From NCBI GenBank assembly GCA_018780365.1, contig JADMJR010000318.1:1-35178 (forward strand): 35,178 nt of DNA, in the 5' to 3' direction. The notes beneath the pieces were generated by a model, which saw only the letters and a program-made list of their open reading frames with translations, was not told the origin of the DNA and made no database searches. The translations under genes and the position numbers were made by a program. This document shows positions 16,683-23,917 of the stretch, piece by piece. Each line of letters opens with the position of its first letter. Positions within the stretch are counted from its first letter, which is position 1. Origin of the DNA: Acidovorax sp. Its GTDB lineage: Bacteria > Pseudomonadota > Gammaproteobacteria > Burkholderiales > Burkholderiaceae_C.

Positions 16683-16724
16683 CTGCTTGCGCTTGATGGA
16701 CGCGCGCAGACGGCCATTTTGACC
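16678..16724 (+). repeat. Dispersed ATAGCT repeat, copy B
   Basis: Reads AATAGCTGCTTGCGCTTGAT, then GGACGCGCGCAGACGG, then CCATTTTGACC. The TAG inside its first block is the stop codon of the thioredoxin-like gene. Same element as copies at 14218, 20486 and 32761. Confidence 0.7.
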
Positions 16725-16848
16725 ACTATTTTTTGCTCCACCGGGCGCCCTATGCCCTGATGCGCCCCGCGCTGCGTCTGGCGCAAATCTTCAAGACTCG
16801 CCACCCCCGTCCTTTGCACACTGGCCCCGTCACACCCACGGAGGCCCC

Positions 16849-17313
16849 ATGCACATCACCCTGAACCAACAAGCCCAGCCGGTGCCCCCCGGCTGGGAGG
16901 ACGAACCCCTGCTCTGGCTGCTGCGCGAGCCCCTGGGCCTCACGGGCACCCGCTTTGGCTGCGGCATGGGCCAATGCGGCGCCTGCACCGTCCTCATCGA
17001 CGGCCAGGCGCAACGCGCCTGCCTGCACACGGCACGCGGGCTGCAGGGGCACTCCATCACCACCATCGAAGGCCTGGCGGCACCCGACGGCACGCTGCAC
17101 CCCGCGCAACAGGCCTGGCTGGACCTGCGCGTGCCCCAATGCGGCTACTGCCAGAGCGGCCAGATCATGGGCGCCGTGGCCTTGCTGCGCGCCACACCCC
17201 GCCCCAGCGATGCGCAGATCGACGCCGCCATGTCGGCCCACCTGTGCCGCTGCGGCACCCAGCACCGCGTGCGCGCAGCCATCCACCAGGCTACTGAGGG
17301 TGCGAAGCCATGA
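16849..17313 (+). CDS. Molybdenum hydroxylase small subunit, two [2Fe-2S] (IorA-like)
   Basis: Electron-transfer subunit of a xanthine-oxidase-family hydroxylase, 154 residues, normal for isoquinoline 1-oxidoreductase alpha-type proteins. The plant-type cluster is bound by C38, C43, C46 and C58 ([17 protein letters not shown]) and the second cluster by C98, C101, C133 and C135 ([12 protein letters not shown] and LCRCG). GGAGG lies just upstream of the ATG. It has no export signal of its own. Its last codons overlap the start of the large subunit (ATGA at 17310-17313), showing translational coupling. Since the large subunit has a Tat leader, this one is probably carried across the membrane in complex with it. 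Confidence 0.92.
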   Translation: MHITLNQQAQPVPPGWEDEPLLWLLREPLGLTGTRFGCGMGQCGACTVLIDGQAQRACLHTARGLQGHSITTIEGLAAPDGTLHPAQQAWLDLRVPQCGYCQSGQIMGAVALLRATPRPSDAQIDAAMSAHLCRCGTQHRVRAAIHQATEGAKP

Positions 17314-19418
17314 AACGCCGCCAGTTTTTGGCAGCGGCAGGCGCCGGGGTACTCACCGTCACGCTCGCGGGCTGCAGCCTGGTGCCGGTGATCCCCAAGC
17401 GCCCCACATCCACCGCCGATGACGCGCTGGGCTGGATACGACACGAAAACGGCCGCTACACCCTGTGGCTGCCCAGCGCCGAAATGGGCCAGCAGATCAG
17501 CGCCGCGCTGCAGGGCCTGGCCGCTACCGAGCTGGGCGTGCCACCCGCGCAGGTGCATCTGCAACTGCCCAGCACCCGCGACATCGCCCGCGTGCGCGCC
17601 ACCGTGGGCAGCGCCAGCGTGCAGGACTTTGCCCGGCCCCTGGCCCGCGCCTGCGCCACGCTGCGCGAGGCCCTGGCGCAAGGCCAGACCACGGGCACGT
17701 TGGCCGCGCGTGACATCCCGGCCAATGCGCTGCGCAGCCTGCAACCGCGCACCGGGGCGGCCAAAACAACGCCTGCGGCACCGGGCCAGCTGCACGCCCT
17801 CGTCACCGGCCAGCCGCTGTTTGCGGGCGACACGCGCCTGCCCGGCCTGCTCTACGGCCGCGTGCTGCGCGCACCGGTGTCGGCCGAAATCACCTCGCGC
17901 CCGCAGGCATGGGACGCGGCAACCGCCCGCGCCGACCCGGCCTGCGTGGCCGTGGTGCAGCACCCGCGCCTCGCGCAGATGGGCAGCCTAGGCCTCGGCA
18001 TCGTGGCGCGCACCCCCTCGGCGCTCGACCGCATCGAGGCCGCCCTGGCCGTGCAGTGGCAGGTGGAAGACGGCAGCGCCTTCGAGCAGGCGGCCATCGA
18101 CGAGCGGATCGACATCGACACCCACCTGCGCCGGGGCGCGCTGCAGCATCGCCTGCGCAAGGACGACCTGCCCGCAGACACCGCCTGGACGCTGGACCTG
18201 CGCATGGACGTGCCCCTGGCCGCCCACGCCCCCATCGAGCCGCGCAGCGCCACGGCGCACTGGCTGGCCGCCGCAGACCAAGGCATCGCCCTGAAGGTAT
18301 GGGCGGGCACCCAAGACCTGTTCTACATGCGCGACGTGCTCGCTCGCCAGCTGGGCCTGGATGCCGAACGTATCGAGGTCCAGGCCTGCCGCATCGGCGG
18401 CGGCTTTGGCGGCCGCACGCTGTGCACGGTGGAGCTGGAGGCCGCCGTGCTCGCCCAGGCTGCAGGGGCACCCGTCAAGGTGCAATGGAGCCGCGCGCAG
18501 GAGTTTGCCCAGGGCTTCCAGCGCCCGCCCTCCAGCCACCGTGTGCGGGCACGCGTGCACGGCGGGCGCACCACCCACTGGTGGCACGCGCTGGCCAGCA
18601 GCCACATCCTGTTCACACCCGCCGCCATGCCGGTGTGGATGCAAACCCTGGCCGACCTGGCGGGCGACAGCGGCGTGGCGCGCGGCGCACAAATGCCGTA
18701 CGACGTGCCCCAGCAGCGCATCGAGTTCACCGCCCAGCGCCTGCCCGTGCACACCGGCCCCTGGCGCGGCCTGGGCGCGGGGCCCAACACCCTGGTGGTG
18801 GAAAGCGCCATGGACGAATGCGCGCGCCACGCAGAGGCAGACCCATTGGACTGGCGCCTGCAGCACACCACCGATGCACGCCTGGCCCAGGTGCTGCGCA
18901 GTGCAGCTGCAGAATCCAGATGGTCAGAGCGCCCCGCCAGCGACGCCACCACCTTGCGCGGGCGCGGCATCGCAGGCGGTATCTATAAGGGCGTGAGCTA
19001 CGCCGCCGCCGTGGCCGATGTGGAGGTGCAACGCGCCACCGGCCAGGTGCGCGTAACGGCGCTGTGGTGCGCGCACGACTGCGGCCTGGTGCTGCAGCCT
19101 GACGGCGTGCGCGCGCAGACCGAGGGCAACCTCGTGTGGTGCCTGGGCATGGTGCTGCACGAGCAACTGCCCGTGGCCCGCTCGGGCGTGGCCGCCGCCA
19201 GCTTTGCCGACTACCCGCTGCCACGCATGGGCGACATTCCGCCGCTGCATGTGCACCTGATCGACAGCAGCGCACCACCCACAGGCGCCGGAGAAACCGC
19301 CATGGTGGCCGGGGCCGGCGCCATTGCCAACGCGCTGCGCGACGCCACCGGAGTGCGCTTTACCCGCCTGCCGGTGCGCAGCGAGGATGTACTCCGTGCC
19401 CTGGGCGCGCACGGCTGA
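17310..19418 (+). CDS. Molybdenum hydroxylase large subunit with Tat/lipobox leader (IorB-like)
   Basis: Molybdopterin-binding subunit of a xanthine-oxidase-family hydroxylase, 702 residues, close to isoquinoline 1-oxidoreductase beta and related aldehyde oxidoreductases. The N-terminus [19 protein letters not shown] has a twin-arginine motif and ends in LAGC, a lipobox, so the mature enzyme is probably exported folded and may be lipid-anchored. Cofactor motifs are IGGGFGGRT (about residues 361-369) and the catalytic glutamate in [13 protein letters not shown] (near residue 661). No cytochrome domain is fused and no FAD subunit or xdhC-like maturation gene is nearby. The substrate, an N-heterocycle or aldehyde, cannot be told. 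It is translationally coupled to the small subunit and followed 31 nt later by an AraC regulator. Confidence 0.92.
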   Translation: MKRRQFLAAAGAGVLTVTLAGCSLVPVIPKRPTSTADDALGWIRHENGRYTLWLPSAEMGQQISAALQGLAATELGVPPAQVHLQLPSTRDIARVRATVGSASVQDFARPLARACATLREALAQGQTTGTLAARDIPANALRSLQPRTGAAKTTPAAPGQLHALVTGQPLFAGDTRLPGLLYGRVLRAPVSAEITSRPQAWDAATARADPACVAVVQHPRLAQMGSLGLGIVARTPSALDRIEAALAVQWQVEDGSAFEQAAIDERIDIDTHLRRGALQHRLRKDDLPADTAWTLDLRMDVPLAAHAPIEPRSATAHWLAAADQGIALKVWAGTQDLFYMRDVLARQLGLDAERIEVQACRIGGGFGGRTLCTVELEAAVLAQAAGAPVKVQWSRAQEFAQGFQRPPSSHRVRARVHGGRTTHWWHALASSHILFTPAAMPVWMQTLADLAGDSGVARGAQMPYDVPQQRIEFTAQRLPVHTGPWRGLGAGPNTLVVESAMDECARHAEADPLDWRLQHTTDARLAQVLRSAAAESRWSERPASDATTLRGRGIAGGIYKGVSYAAAVADVEVQRATGQVRVTALWCAHDCGLVLQPDGVRAQTEGNLVWCLGMVLHEQLPVARSGVAAASFADYPLPRMGDIPPLHVHLIDSSAPPTGAGETAMVAGAGAIANALRDATGVRFTRLPVRSEDVLRALGAHG

Positions 19419-19449
19419 ACGTCCCAACAAGCAACGGCACAATCCGCCC

Positions 19450-20478
19450 ATGCAAGACTTTGCCAGCGCCGCCATGGTCCGCCTGCTGGTGCGCGCCATG
19501 GCTGCGCACGGGCTGGTGCCGCCACCGCCCCCACCGGGTGCCGACGGGCTGGCCGCGAGCCACGTGCCCCTGGCCTACAAACGCAGCGTGGTCGAAGCCG
19601 TGCTGCATCAGGGCGGCCTCGGCACGCTGCTGCAGTTGGCACAGCGGGTGGACCTGCTCGCGGGCGACCCCGTGCACCGCGCGCTGCTGGGGGCAAGCAG
19701 CCCGCCCGAGCTGATGGCGCGCTGGCAGCGGCTGGAGCGGTATGTGCATTCGCGCCACCAGGTCAGCATCACGGCCAGCGCCCCGGGCACCCTGGCGCTG
19801 CACCACCACGCGCGCCCCGGTGTGCGAGAAGAACCCCACCCCACCGAAAGCCTGGCCGTGCTCGGCGTGCTGCTGGGCGCGAGCCAGGCCCTGGGTGTGC
19901 GCGGGTTGCAGGTGGAGATCGGCGCATCCAGCACCGCAGACCAGCGCTTGAACCTGCGGATGGAAGTCCCTGCCCCCACCTCCGCCCCGGCAGAACAACA
20001 CGCGCAGCTAGCACCACTGGCCGTGCAGGGGCAGATGGGCCATTGGACCCTGCGCTGGAAACCTCACGACGACAAGGCGCCTACAACCCCCGCCCCGAAG
20101 CCCCAGCCCACCGCCCACCTGTGCGACGCCCTGCCCTGGCCACCCCTGGCGCAACAGCTGGCGCGCCATGTGCTGCACGACCCGGCCGCGCAACACACGG
20201 TGGATGCACTGGCCCAGCACACGGGCCTGGCCCGGCGCAGCCTGCAGCGGGCCCTCACCCAAGGTGGCCTGAGCTGCCGCCGCATCGTGACCGAGGCCCG
20301 CGCACGCCTGGCGGCGCAGTGGCTGCTGGAGAGCCCCCACGGCCTCGCAGAAATCGGGTTTGCCTGCGGCTTTGCCGACCAGCCCCACTTCACACGCGAG
20401 TTCGCCCGCCATGTGGGCCTGACCCCGGCGCGCTACCGGCAGGCGTTTGGATGTGTGGGTGCATTTGGGTCAAATTAA
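19450..20478 (+). CDS. AraC-family transcriptional regulator
   Basis: A 342-residue regulator. The C-terminal 90 residues hold the double helix-turn-helix (HTVDALAQHTGLARRSLQRA, then GLAEIGFACGFADQPHFTRE and the closing GLTPARYRQAF). The N-terminal 200 residues are of the type seen in AraC proteins with an arabinose-binding-like (PF12625-type) sensing domain, including a long proline-rich stretch near residues 24-29. The ATG at 19450 (MQDFASAAM) is preferred over in-frame upstream codons that overlap the hydroxylase gene. It lies 31 nt after the molybdenum hydroxylase genes on the same strand and is the obvious candidate to regulate them, with the hydroxylase substrate or product as effector (inference). 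Confidence 0.92.
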   Translation: MQDFASAAMVRLLVRAMAAHGLVPPPPPPGADGLAASHVPLAYKRSVVEAVLHQGGLGTLLQLAQRVDLLAGDPVHRALLGASSPPELMARWQRLERYVHSRHQVSITASAPGTLALHHHARPGVREEPHPTESLAVLGVLLGASQALGVRGLQVEIGASSTADQRLNLRMEVPAPTSAPAEQHAQLAPLAVQGQMGHWTLRWKPHDDKAPTTPAPKPQPTAHLCDALPWPPLAQQLARHVLHDPAAQHTVDALAQHTGLARRSLQRALTQGGLSCRRIVTEARARLAAQWLLESPHGLAEIGFACGFADQPHFTREFARHVGLTPARYRQAFGCVGAFGSN

Positions 20479-20490
20479 CTATTAATTTGA
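20470..20490 (+). terminator. Inverted repeat over the AraC-gene stop codon
   Basis: TCAAATTA and TAATTTGA form a perfect 8-bp stem with a five-base loop. The left arm contains most of the AraC gene's TAA stop. It leads directly into a dispersed repeat copy and separates this gene from the convergent nsrR-like gene. Confidence 0.4.
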
Positions 20491-20537
20491 TAGCTAAAAA
20501 TCGATACCCATAGCGCGCAAACGGTCATTTTTACTCA
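20486..20537 (+). repeat. Dispersed ATAGCT repeat, copy C
   Basis: Reads TTTGATAGCTAAAAATCGAT, then ACCCATAGCGCGCAAACGG, then TCATTTTTACTC. It fills the gap between the convergent AraC and nsrR-like genes; its 3' edge (TTA at 20531-20533) supplies the TAA stop of the nsrR-like gene on the other strand. Confidence 0.65.
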
Positions 20538-21061
20538 ATGTTTTCGGTTTTGGATGGCAATCCGGCCACCAGTGTGCTCCTGCGCATGGCGCTGCCGCTC
20601 CGGGGCAGTGCCACGGTCGGCAGCAGGGCGCGTGCGGCAGCTCCACCCACTGCGGCCGGGGCCATCAGGTCCAGCAGCGTCACACCATCCAGCACCGCCA
20701 GATAGGCCTGCATGGCCTGCCACAACACGCCCTTGAGGCGGCAATGGCTGCTCAGGCGGCATTGGTTGGTGGTGGGGTCAAAACACTCCACCAGGTTGAA
20801 GTCCGTCTCGGTGGCGCGCACCACCGCACCGATGTTGATGGCGGACGCGGGCAACATCAGCCGCATGCCACCGCCCCGCCCCCGGGTGGTCTCCAGCAGG
20901 CCCTGTGCGGACAACTGCTGCACAATTTTCATCAGGTGGCTGCGCGAGATGCCGTAGCCCTCGGCCACCTCGGTGATGGTCACCGGCTGCTCGCGGCCCT
21001 CGGTGGCCGCGCAGTACATGAGCACGCGCAACGTGTAGTCCGTCCATTGGGTCAGGCGCAT
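20531..21061 (-). CDS. nsrR: Rrf2-family nitric-oxide-sensing repressor, NsrR-like
   Basis: A 176-residue Rrf2 regulator. The winged helix is in residues 1-65 (RLTQWTDYTLRVLMYCA, TITEVAEGYGISRSHLMKIV and the wing ETTRGRGGGMRL). Three cysteines that would hold an iron-sulfur cluster are C93, C101 and C107 (ECFDPTTNQC then RLSSHC); the spacing, seven then five residues, is slightly wider in the first gap than in E. coli NsrR. The C-terminal tail past residue 140 is longer than usual. The identity as NsrR rests on this pattern plus its divergent partner ytfE and the AAGATGCATCTT palindrome between them, which matches the NsrR half-site. Expected role: repress ytfE and the globin until NO damages its cluster. 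Confidence 0.88.
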   Translation of the reverse strand: MRLTQWTDYTLRVLMYCAATEGREQPVTITEVAEGYGISRSHLMKIVQQLSAQGLLETTRGRGGGMRLMLPASAINIGAVVRATETDFNLVECFDPTTNQCRLSSHCRLKGVLWQAMQAYLAVLDGVTLLDLMAPAAVGGAAARALLPTVALPRSGSAMRRSTLVAGLPSKTENIE

Positions 21062-21084
21062 GGAATTTGCCCCAGGTCAATTAA

Positions 21085-21096
21085 AAGATGCATCTT
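21085..21096. promoter_or_regulatory. NsrR-type operator palindrome
   Basis: AAGATGCATCTT is a perfect 12-bp palindrome 24 nt upstream of the nsrR-like start and 56 nt upstream of ytfE. It matches the known NsrR half-site core AAGATGC. Its position would let one protein repress both divergent genes. Confidence 0.7.
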
Positions 21097-21102
21097 GTTG
21101 GA

Positions 21103-21119
21103 ATTTTATTGGATAAAAT
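21103..21119. promoter_or_regulatory. Second palindrome, overlapping probable ytfE promoter
   Basis: ATTTTAT, TGG, ATAAAAT: a perfect 7-bp inverted repeat next to the NsrR site. Its right arm contains TAAAAT (21114-21119), a plausible -10 element for ytfE. It may be just an AT-rich promoter, or a site for a second regulator. Confidence 0.4.
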
Positions 21120-21151
21120 ATTCACATCAAATGAATCTTTAAAGGACCACC

Positions 21152-21919
21152 ATGAACGCCCGCGTTGATCATCTGGAAGCCACCCCTCTCGCCCCCGCCC
21201 CCCTCAGCACCGAGCAGCAGATCGGCCAGATCGCGGTGCAATTGCCGGGTGCCACCGCCGTGTTCCGGCGTCTCAAGCTCGATTTTTGCTGCGGCGGCCA
21301 GGTGAGCCTGGCCAAGGCGGCTGCCGACAAGGGGCTGGATGCCAACGCCGTGCTGGCCGAGCTGGCGGCCCTGCAACGCAGCGACGCCGTGCCCGAAGCC
21401 GCATCGCCCAGCGCACTGATCGACCACATCCTGGCGCGCTACCACGAGGTGCACCGCCAGCAGCTGCCCGAGCTGATCCGCATGGCCCGCCGCGTGGAGG
21501 CCGTGCACCGCGACAACCCCCATGTGCCCGCCGGGCTGGCCGACCACCTGGAAACCATGCACGAAGAGCTGCTCTCGCACATGCTCAAGGAAGAGCAGGT
21601 GCTGTTCCCCATGCTCAAGAGCGGCGGCAACCCCTTTGTGGGCCAGCCCATCGGCATGATGCGCGCCGAACACGTGGACCACGGCGAAGCGCTGGACAAG
21701 CTCAACGCCCTGACCAACGACGCCACGCCCCCCCAAGGCGCCTGCAATACCTGGCGCGCGCTATATGCGGGCATTGCCCAGCTGGGCGATGACCTCATCA
21801 ACCACATCCACCTCGAAAACAACGTGTTGTTCCCCCAGTTTGAAGCCAGCGCGGCCCCCTCGCAAGGTTGTGGTCCGTCAGGTTGCGCCTGCAGCGGCGG
21901 GGGCACACTGCAGGCATGA
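21152..21919 (+). CDS. ytfE: Iron-sulfur cluster repair di-iron protein (RIC)
   Basis: Repairs iron-sulfur centres after nitric oxide or oxidative damage, probably by supplying iron or removing NO, in the cytoplasm. The 255-residue protein has the N-terminal ScdA domain with the conserved LDFCCGGQ (C46, C47), and a hemerythrin-like di-iron domain whose histidines and glutamates appear in ILARYHEVHRQQLPEL, HLETMHEELLSHMLKEE, RAEHVDHGEAL and DLINHIHLENNVLFPQFE. It ends with a cysteine-rich tail (CGPSGCACSGGG), seen in some betaproteobacterial members. AAAGGA lies upstream of the ATG. The stop codon overlaps the start of the globin gene (ATGA at 21916-21919). Divergent from the nsrR-like repressor, its likely controller. 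Confidence 0.94.
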   Translation: MNARVDHLEATPLAPAPLSTEQQIGQIAVQLPGATAVFRRLKLDFCCGGQVSLAKAAADKGLDANAVLAELAALQRSDAVPEAASPSALIDHILARYHEVHRQQLPELIRMARRVEAVHRDNPHVPAGLADHLETMHEELLSHMLKEEQVLFPMLKSGGNPFVGQPIGMMRAEHVDHGEALDKLNALTNDATPPQGACNTWRALYAGIAQLGDDLINHIHLENNVLFPQFEASAAPSQGCGPSGCACSGGGTLQA

Positions 21920-22356
21920 ACCTGCAAACCACGTCACCCGAGGGTCTTGGGGCACACGCACCACCCAGCGTGGAAAGCATCACGCGGCTGGTGCATGGTT
22001 TTTATGGCGATGTGCGCCAAGACCCGCTGCTGGGGCCTGTGTTTGAAAAAGCCCTGCACGGCCAATGGGACACCCACCTGCAGCGGCTGGTGGACTTCTG
22101 GAGCACGGTGGCACTGGGCACGCGCAGCTTCAAGGGCGACGTGTTTGGCAAACACATGGTGCTGGAGGGTGTGACGCCCGCCCACTTTGCCGCCTGGGTG
22201 GGGCTGTGGCAGCAGCACACCAACCACCTGTTTGCCCCCGAGGTGGCGCGCGACCTGCAGGTGGCGGCACACGGGATCGCGCGCAACCTGTTCCGGGGCT
22301 ACTTTGGCAACGATCCGGCGTTTGCGCCGCCCCGCAGCGACACCAACGGGCACTGA
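21916..22356 (+). CDS. Group III truncated haemoglobin
   Basis: A 146-residue haem protein of the group III truncated-globin (Ctb-like) family. Recognisable features are the B-helix ITRLVHGFYGDVRQDPLLGP with tyrosine B10 (Y30), the FW pair at residues 61-62, HM in the E helix (H80) and the proximal F-helix histidine in VTPAHFAAWVGLW (H90). Such proteins bind O2 or NO and protect respiration during nitrosative stress. The ATG at 21916 overlaps the ytfE stop by four bases, so the two are made together; this pairs NO detoxification with cluster repair under the same control. An in-frame codon 48 nt upstream is inside ytfE and unlikely. Confidence 0.93.
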   Translation: MNLQTTSPEGLGAHAPPSVESITRLVHGFYGDVRQDPLLGPVFEKALHGQWDTHLQRLVDFWSTVALGTRSFKGDVFGKHMVLEGVTPAHFAAWVGLWQQHTNHLFAPEVARDLQVAAHGIARNLFRGYFGNDPAFAPPRSDTNGH

Positions 22357-22375
22357 GCCGCATCGCGACCCAGGG

Positions 22376-22549
22376 CTACTTGTTCTTGCTGCCTGGCGTA
22401 AAAAACAGCGCCACGCCCACCGCAATCAGCGCCACGGGCCACCACACCCGCAGCAGTTCGCGCAGGCTGATGCTGATCAACCCCAGGTTGGTCAGCAGAA
22501 AAAACACGCCCAGCACGACCAGAACGGTCGCAGCGATATTGCCCTTCAT
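22376..22549 (-). CDS. Small two-helix membrane protein, DUF5668-like
   Basis: A 57-residue protein with two hydrophobic helices, NIAATVLVVLGVFFLLTNLG and VWWPVALIAVGVALFFTPG, joined by a short segment (ISISLRELLR), the pattern of the LiaI/LiaF-type transmembrane hairpin family (DUF5668). GAGGGA at 22556-22561 is flush against an ATG at 22555 but six bases from the ATG at 22549, so the latter is chosen. Function unknown; possibly an envelope-stress component. It lies 97 nt after the DUF3820 gene on the same strand. Confidence 0.75.
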   Translation of the reverse strand: MKGNIAATVLVVLGVFFLLTNLGLISISLRELLRVWWPVALIAVGVALFFTPGSKNK

Positions 22550-22646
22550 GTGCATTCCCTCGGAGTGGTTGTTGGTATGGTGGCTGCCATTATGGTGGAG
22601 GCGCAACCCACACCAACAGGCCGCAGCAGCCCATGCCAGCCGCAGA

Positions 22647-22859
22647 TCAGCGGCCGCGCAGGGGCTTGAGCAGGTCCGACAGGCCGTTGTGGTCGATTTC
22701 GTGCATCAGCGCCAACAATTGGCCCAACTCGCCCTTGGGGAAACCCTCGCGCGCAAACCAGTTCAGGTAGTTGCCCGGCAGGTCGGCCAGCAGCGTGCCT
22801 TTGTGTTTGCCGTACGGCATCTCGGTGGTCACCAGGCGCTGCAGTTTGTCCGTGTCCAT
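22647..22859 (-). CDS. DUF3820-family protein
   Basis: A 70-residue basic cytoplasmic protein matching the DUF3820 pattern throughout: MPYGKHKGTLLADLPGNYLN followed by WFAREGFPKGELGQLLALM and ending in LLKPLRGR. It is of normal length for the family. Members are sometimes described as putative quorum-sensing-regulated or nucleic-acid-linked, but no function is established. A perfect AGGAGG, overlapping the SUI1 gene's stop, lies eight bases before the ATG. It follows the SUI1 gene by 13 nt, which suggests one operon. Confidence 0.88.
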   Translation of the reverse strand: MDTDKLQRLVTTEMPYGKHKGTLLADLPGNYLNWFAREGFPKGELGQLLALMHEIDHNGLSDLLKPLRGR

Positions 22860-22872
22860 GGGTCACGCCTCC

Positions 22873-23235
22873 TCAGCCGCCCGCACGCTTGACCCTGTGG
22901 CCCAGCTTCTGCAGCGCGGCCATCACACGCTCTACATGGTCGCCCTGCACCTCGATCACGCCGTCCTTCACCGTGCCACCACTGCCACAGGCGGCCTTGA
23001 GCTGTTTGCCCAGTTGCTCGAGCGCTGCATCGTCGACGAGCACCCCCTTGACCAGCGTCACGGCCTTGCCGCCACGACCCTTGGTTTCGCGCGACACGCG
23101 CACGATGCCGTCGCCCGAGGGCAGCGGTTTGTTCTGTGGGCAGGTGCATTCGGCTACGGGCTGGCGGCAGCCCGGGCACATGCGGCCCGATTCGGTGGAG
23201 TAGACCAGGCCACTCAAGTCAGCAAAGGACTTCAT
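22873..23235 (-). CDS. yciH: SUI1-family translation initiation factor homologue
   Basis: A 120-residue bacterial homologue of eukaryotic eIF1, YciH type; YciH influences start-codon fidelity at the 30S subunit. The N-terminal part carries the family phrase LVYSTESGRMCPGC followed by a CxC pair (ECTC), a likely zinc knuckle, and the SUI1 domain follows: RETKGRGGKAVTLVKGV, LKAACGSGGTVKDGVIEVQG and DHVERVMAALQKLGH. The ATG at 23235 (MKSFADLSG) overlaps the DUF2721 stop codon (ATGA), so translation is coupled. Upstream in-frame codons would lie inside the DUF2721 gene. Confidence 0.93.
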   Translation of the reverse strand: MKSFADLSGLVYSTESGRMCPGCRQPVAECTCPQNKPLPSGDGIVRVSRETKGRGGKAVTLVKGVLVDDAALEQLGKQLKAACGSGGTVKDGVIEVQGDHVERVMAALQKLGHRVKRAGG

Positions 23236-23699
23236 GGCTTGGGCCCCACTTCTTTTTGCAGCATGTGAAAGTCCAGCAAACGCGTGGCCAGCAGGGTTTC
23301 GGTCAGAAAACACACCAGTGCCAGCAAAAACGAAGCCACCCCTGCCAGAAAGCCCCCCACTGCAAACCGGCTGGACTGAAAGTCGGTCGTCTCGCCCAAA
23401 AACAGCAAGATGATGGTGATGCCGATCAGGAAAGCGCAGAAAGTGAGCAGCCCGATGCAGCCATTGGCCAGCCGCCCGCGCAGTTGCAGGTCGGCCAGCT
23501 CCTTGTAGGCGCGGGCCAGAAACTCGGGCTCGGCGTTGGCCCGCGCTCGGTCCTCCACCACGCGGGCCCGGTCGATGATGCGGGCCAACCGGCCAGCCAC
23601 TGCGCCGATCATGCCGGACACGGCCGTGAGCAGAAACACAGGGGCCACCGCCAGCTGGATGCCGTGGGTGATGGCAGAAGGATCAAGGGTCAGGGCCAT
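23232..23699 (-). CDS. DUF2721-family membrane protein
   Basis: A 155-residue membrane protein with three probable helices: THGIQLAVAPVFLLTAVSGM (about residues 11-30), NGCIGLLTFCAFLIGITIIL and GGFLAGVASFLLALVCFLTE. Between the first two is a charged segment, GRLARIIDRARVVEDR, typical of DUF2721. Length is normal for the family and function is unknown. The ATG at 23699 (MALTLDPSAITHGI) fits the family start. It is the first gene of the minus-strand group that continues with the SUI1 and DUF3820 genes. Confidence 0.88.
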   Translation of the reverse strand: MALTLDPSAITHGIQLAVAPVFLLTAVSGMIGAVAGRLARIIDRARVVEDRARANAEPEFLARAYKELADLQLRGRLANGCIGLLTFCAFLIGITIILLFLGETTDFQSSRFAVGGFLAGVASFLLALVCFLTETLLATRLLDFHMLQKEVGPKP

Positions 23700-23917
23700 G
23701 GGTGCTGTGAACAAGAAGGAACAAAAAAAGGAACCACGCGCGGGCCCGATTATCGGCGGCAATGGCCCCCGTCCACGGCCGCAAGCCACAACCCCCGGCG
23801 TGCCAGCCATGCGGCCCCTGTGCGGCTCAGCGGCCAACTGCGGCGACAATCCCCCTATTCCTTCCCCGTCCGCGCTGCCGTGCGTGCCCTTTCCAACGCC
23901 GCGCCAGCGCCCTGTCC

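Noticed and set aside
16849-19418. Xanthine dehydrogenase (XdhAB) or CO dehydrogenase as the identity of the hydroxylase
   Set aside because: No FAD subunit or domain, the small subunit has only the two-cluster Ior-type layout, and the large subunit has an export leader; the active-site loop of CO dehydrogenase is not seen.
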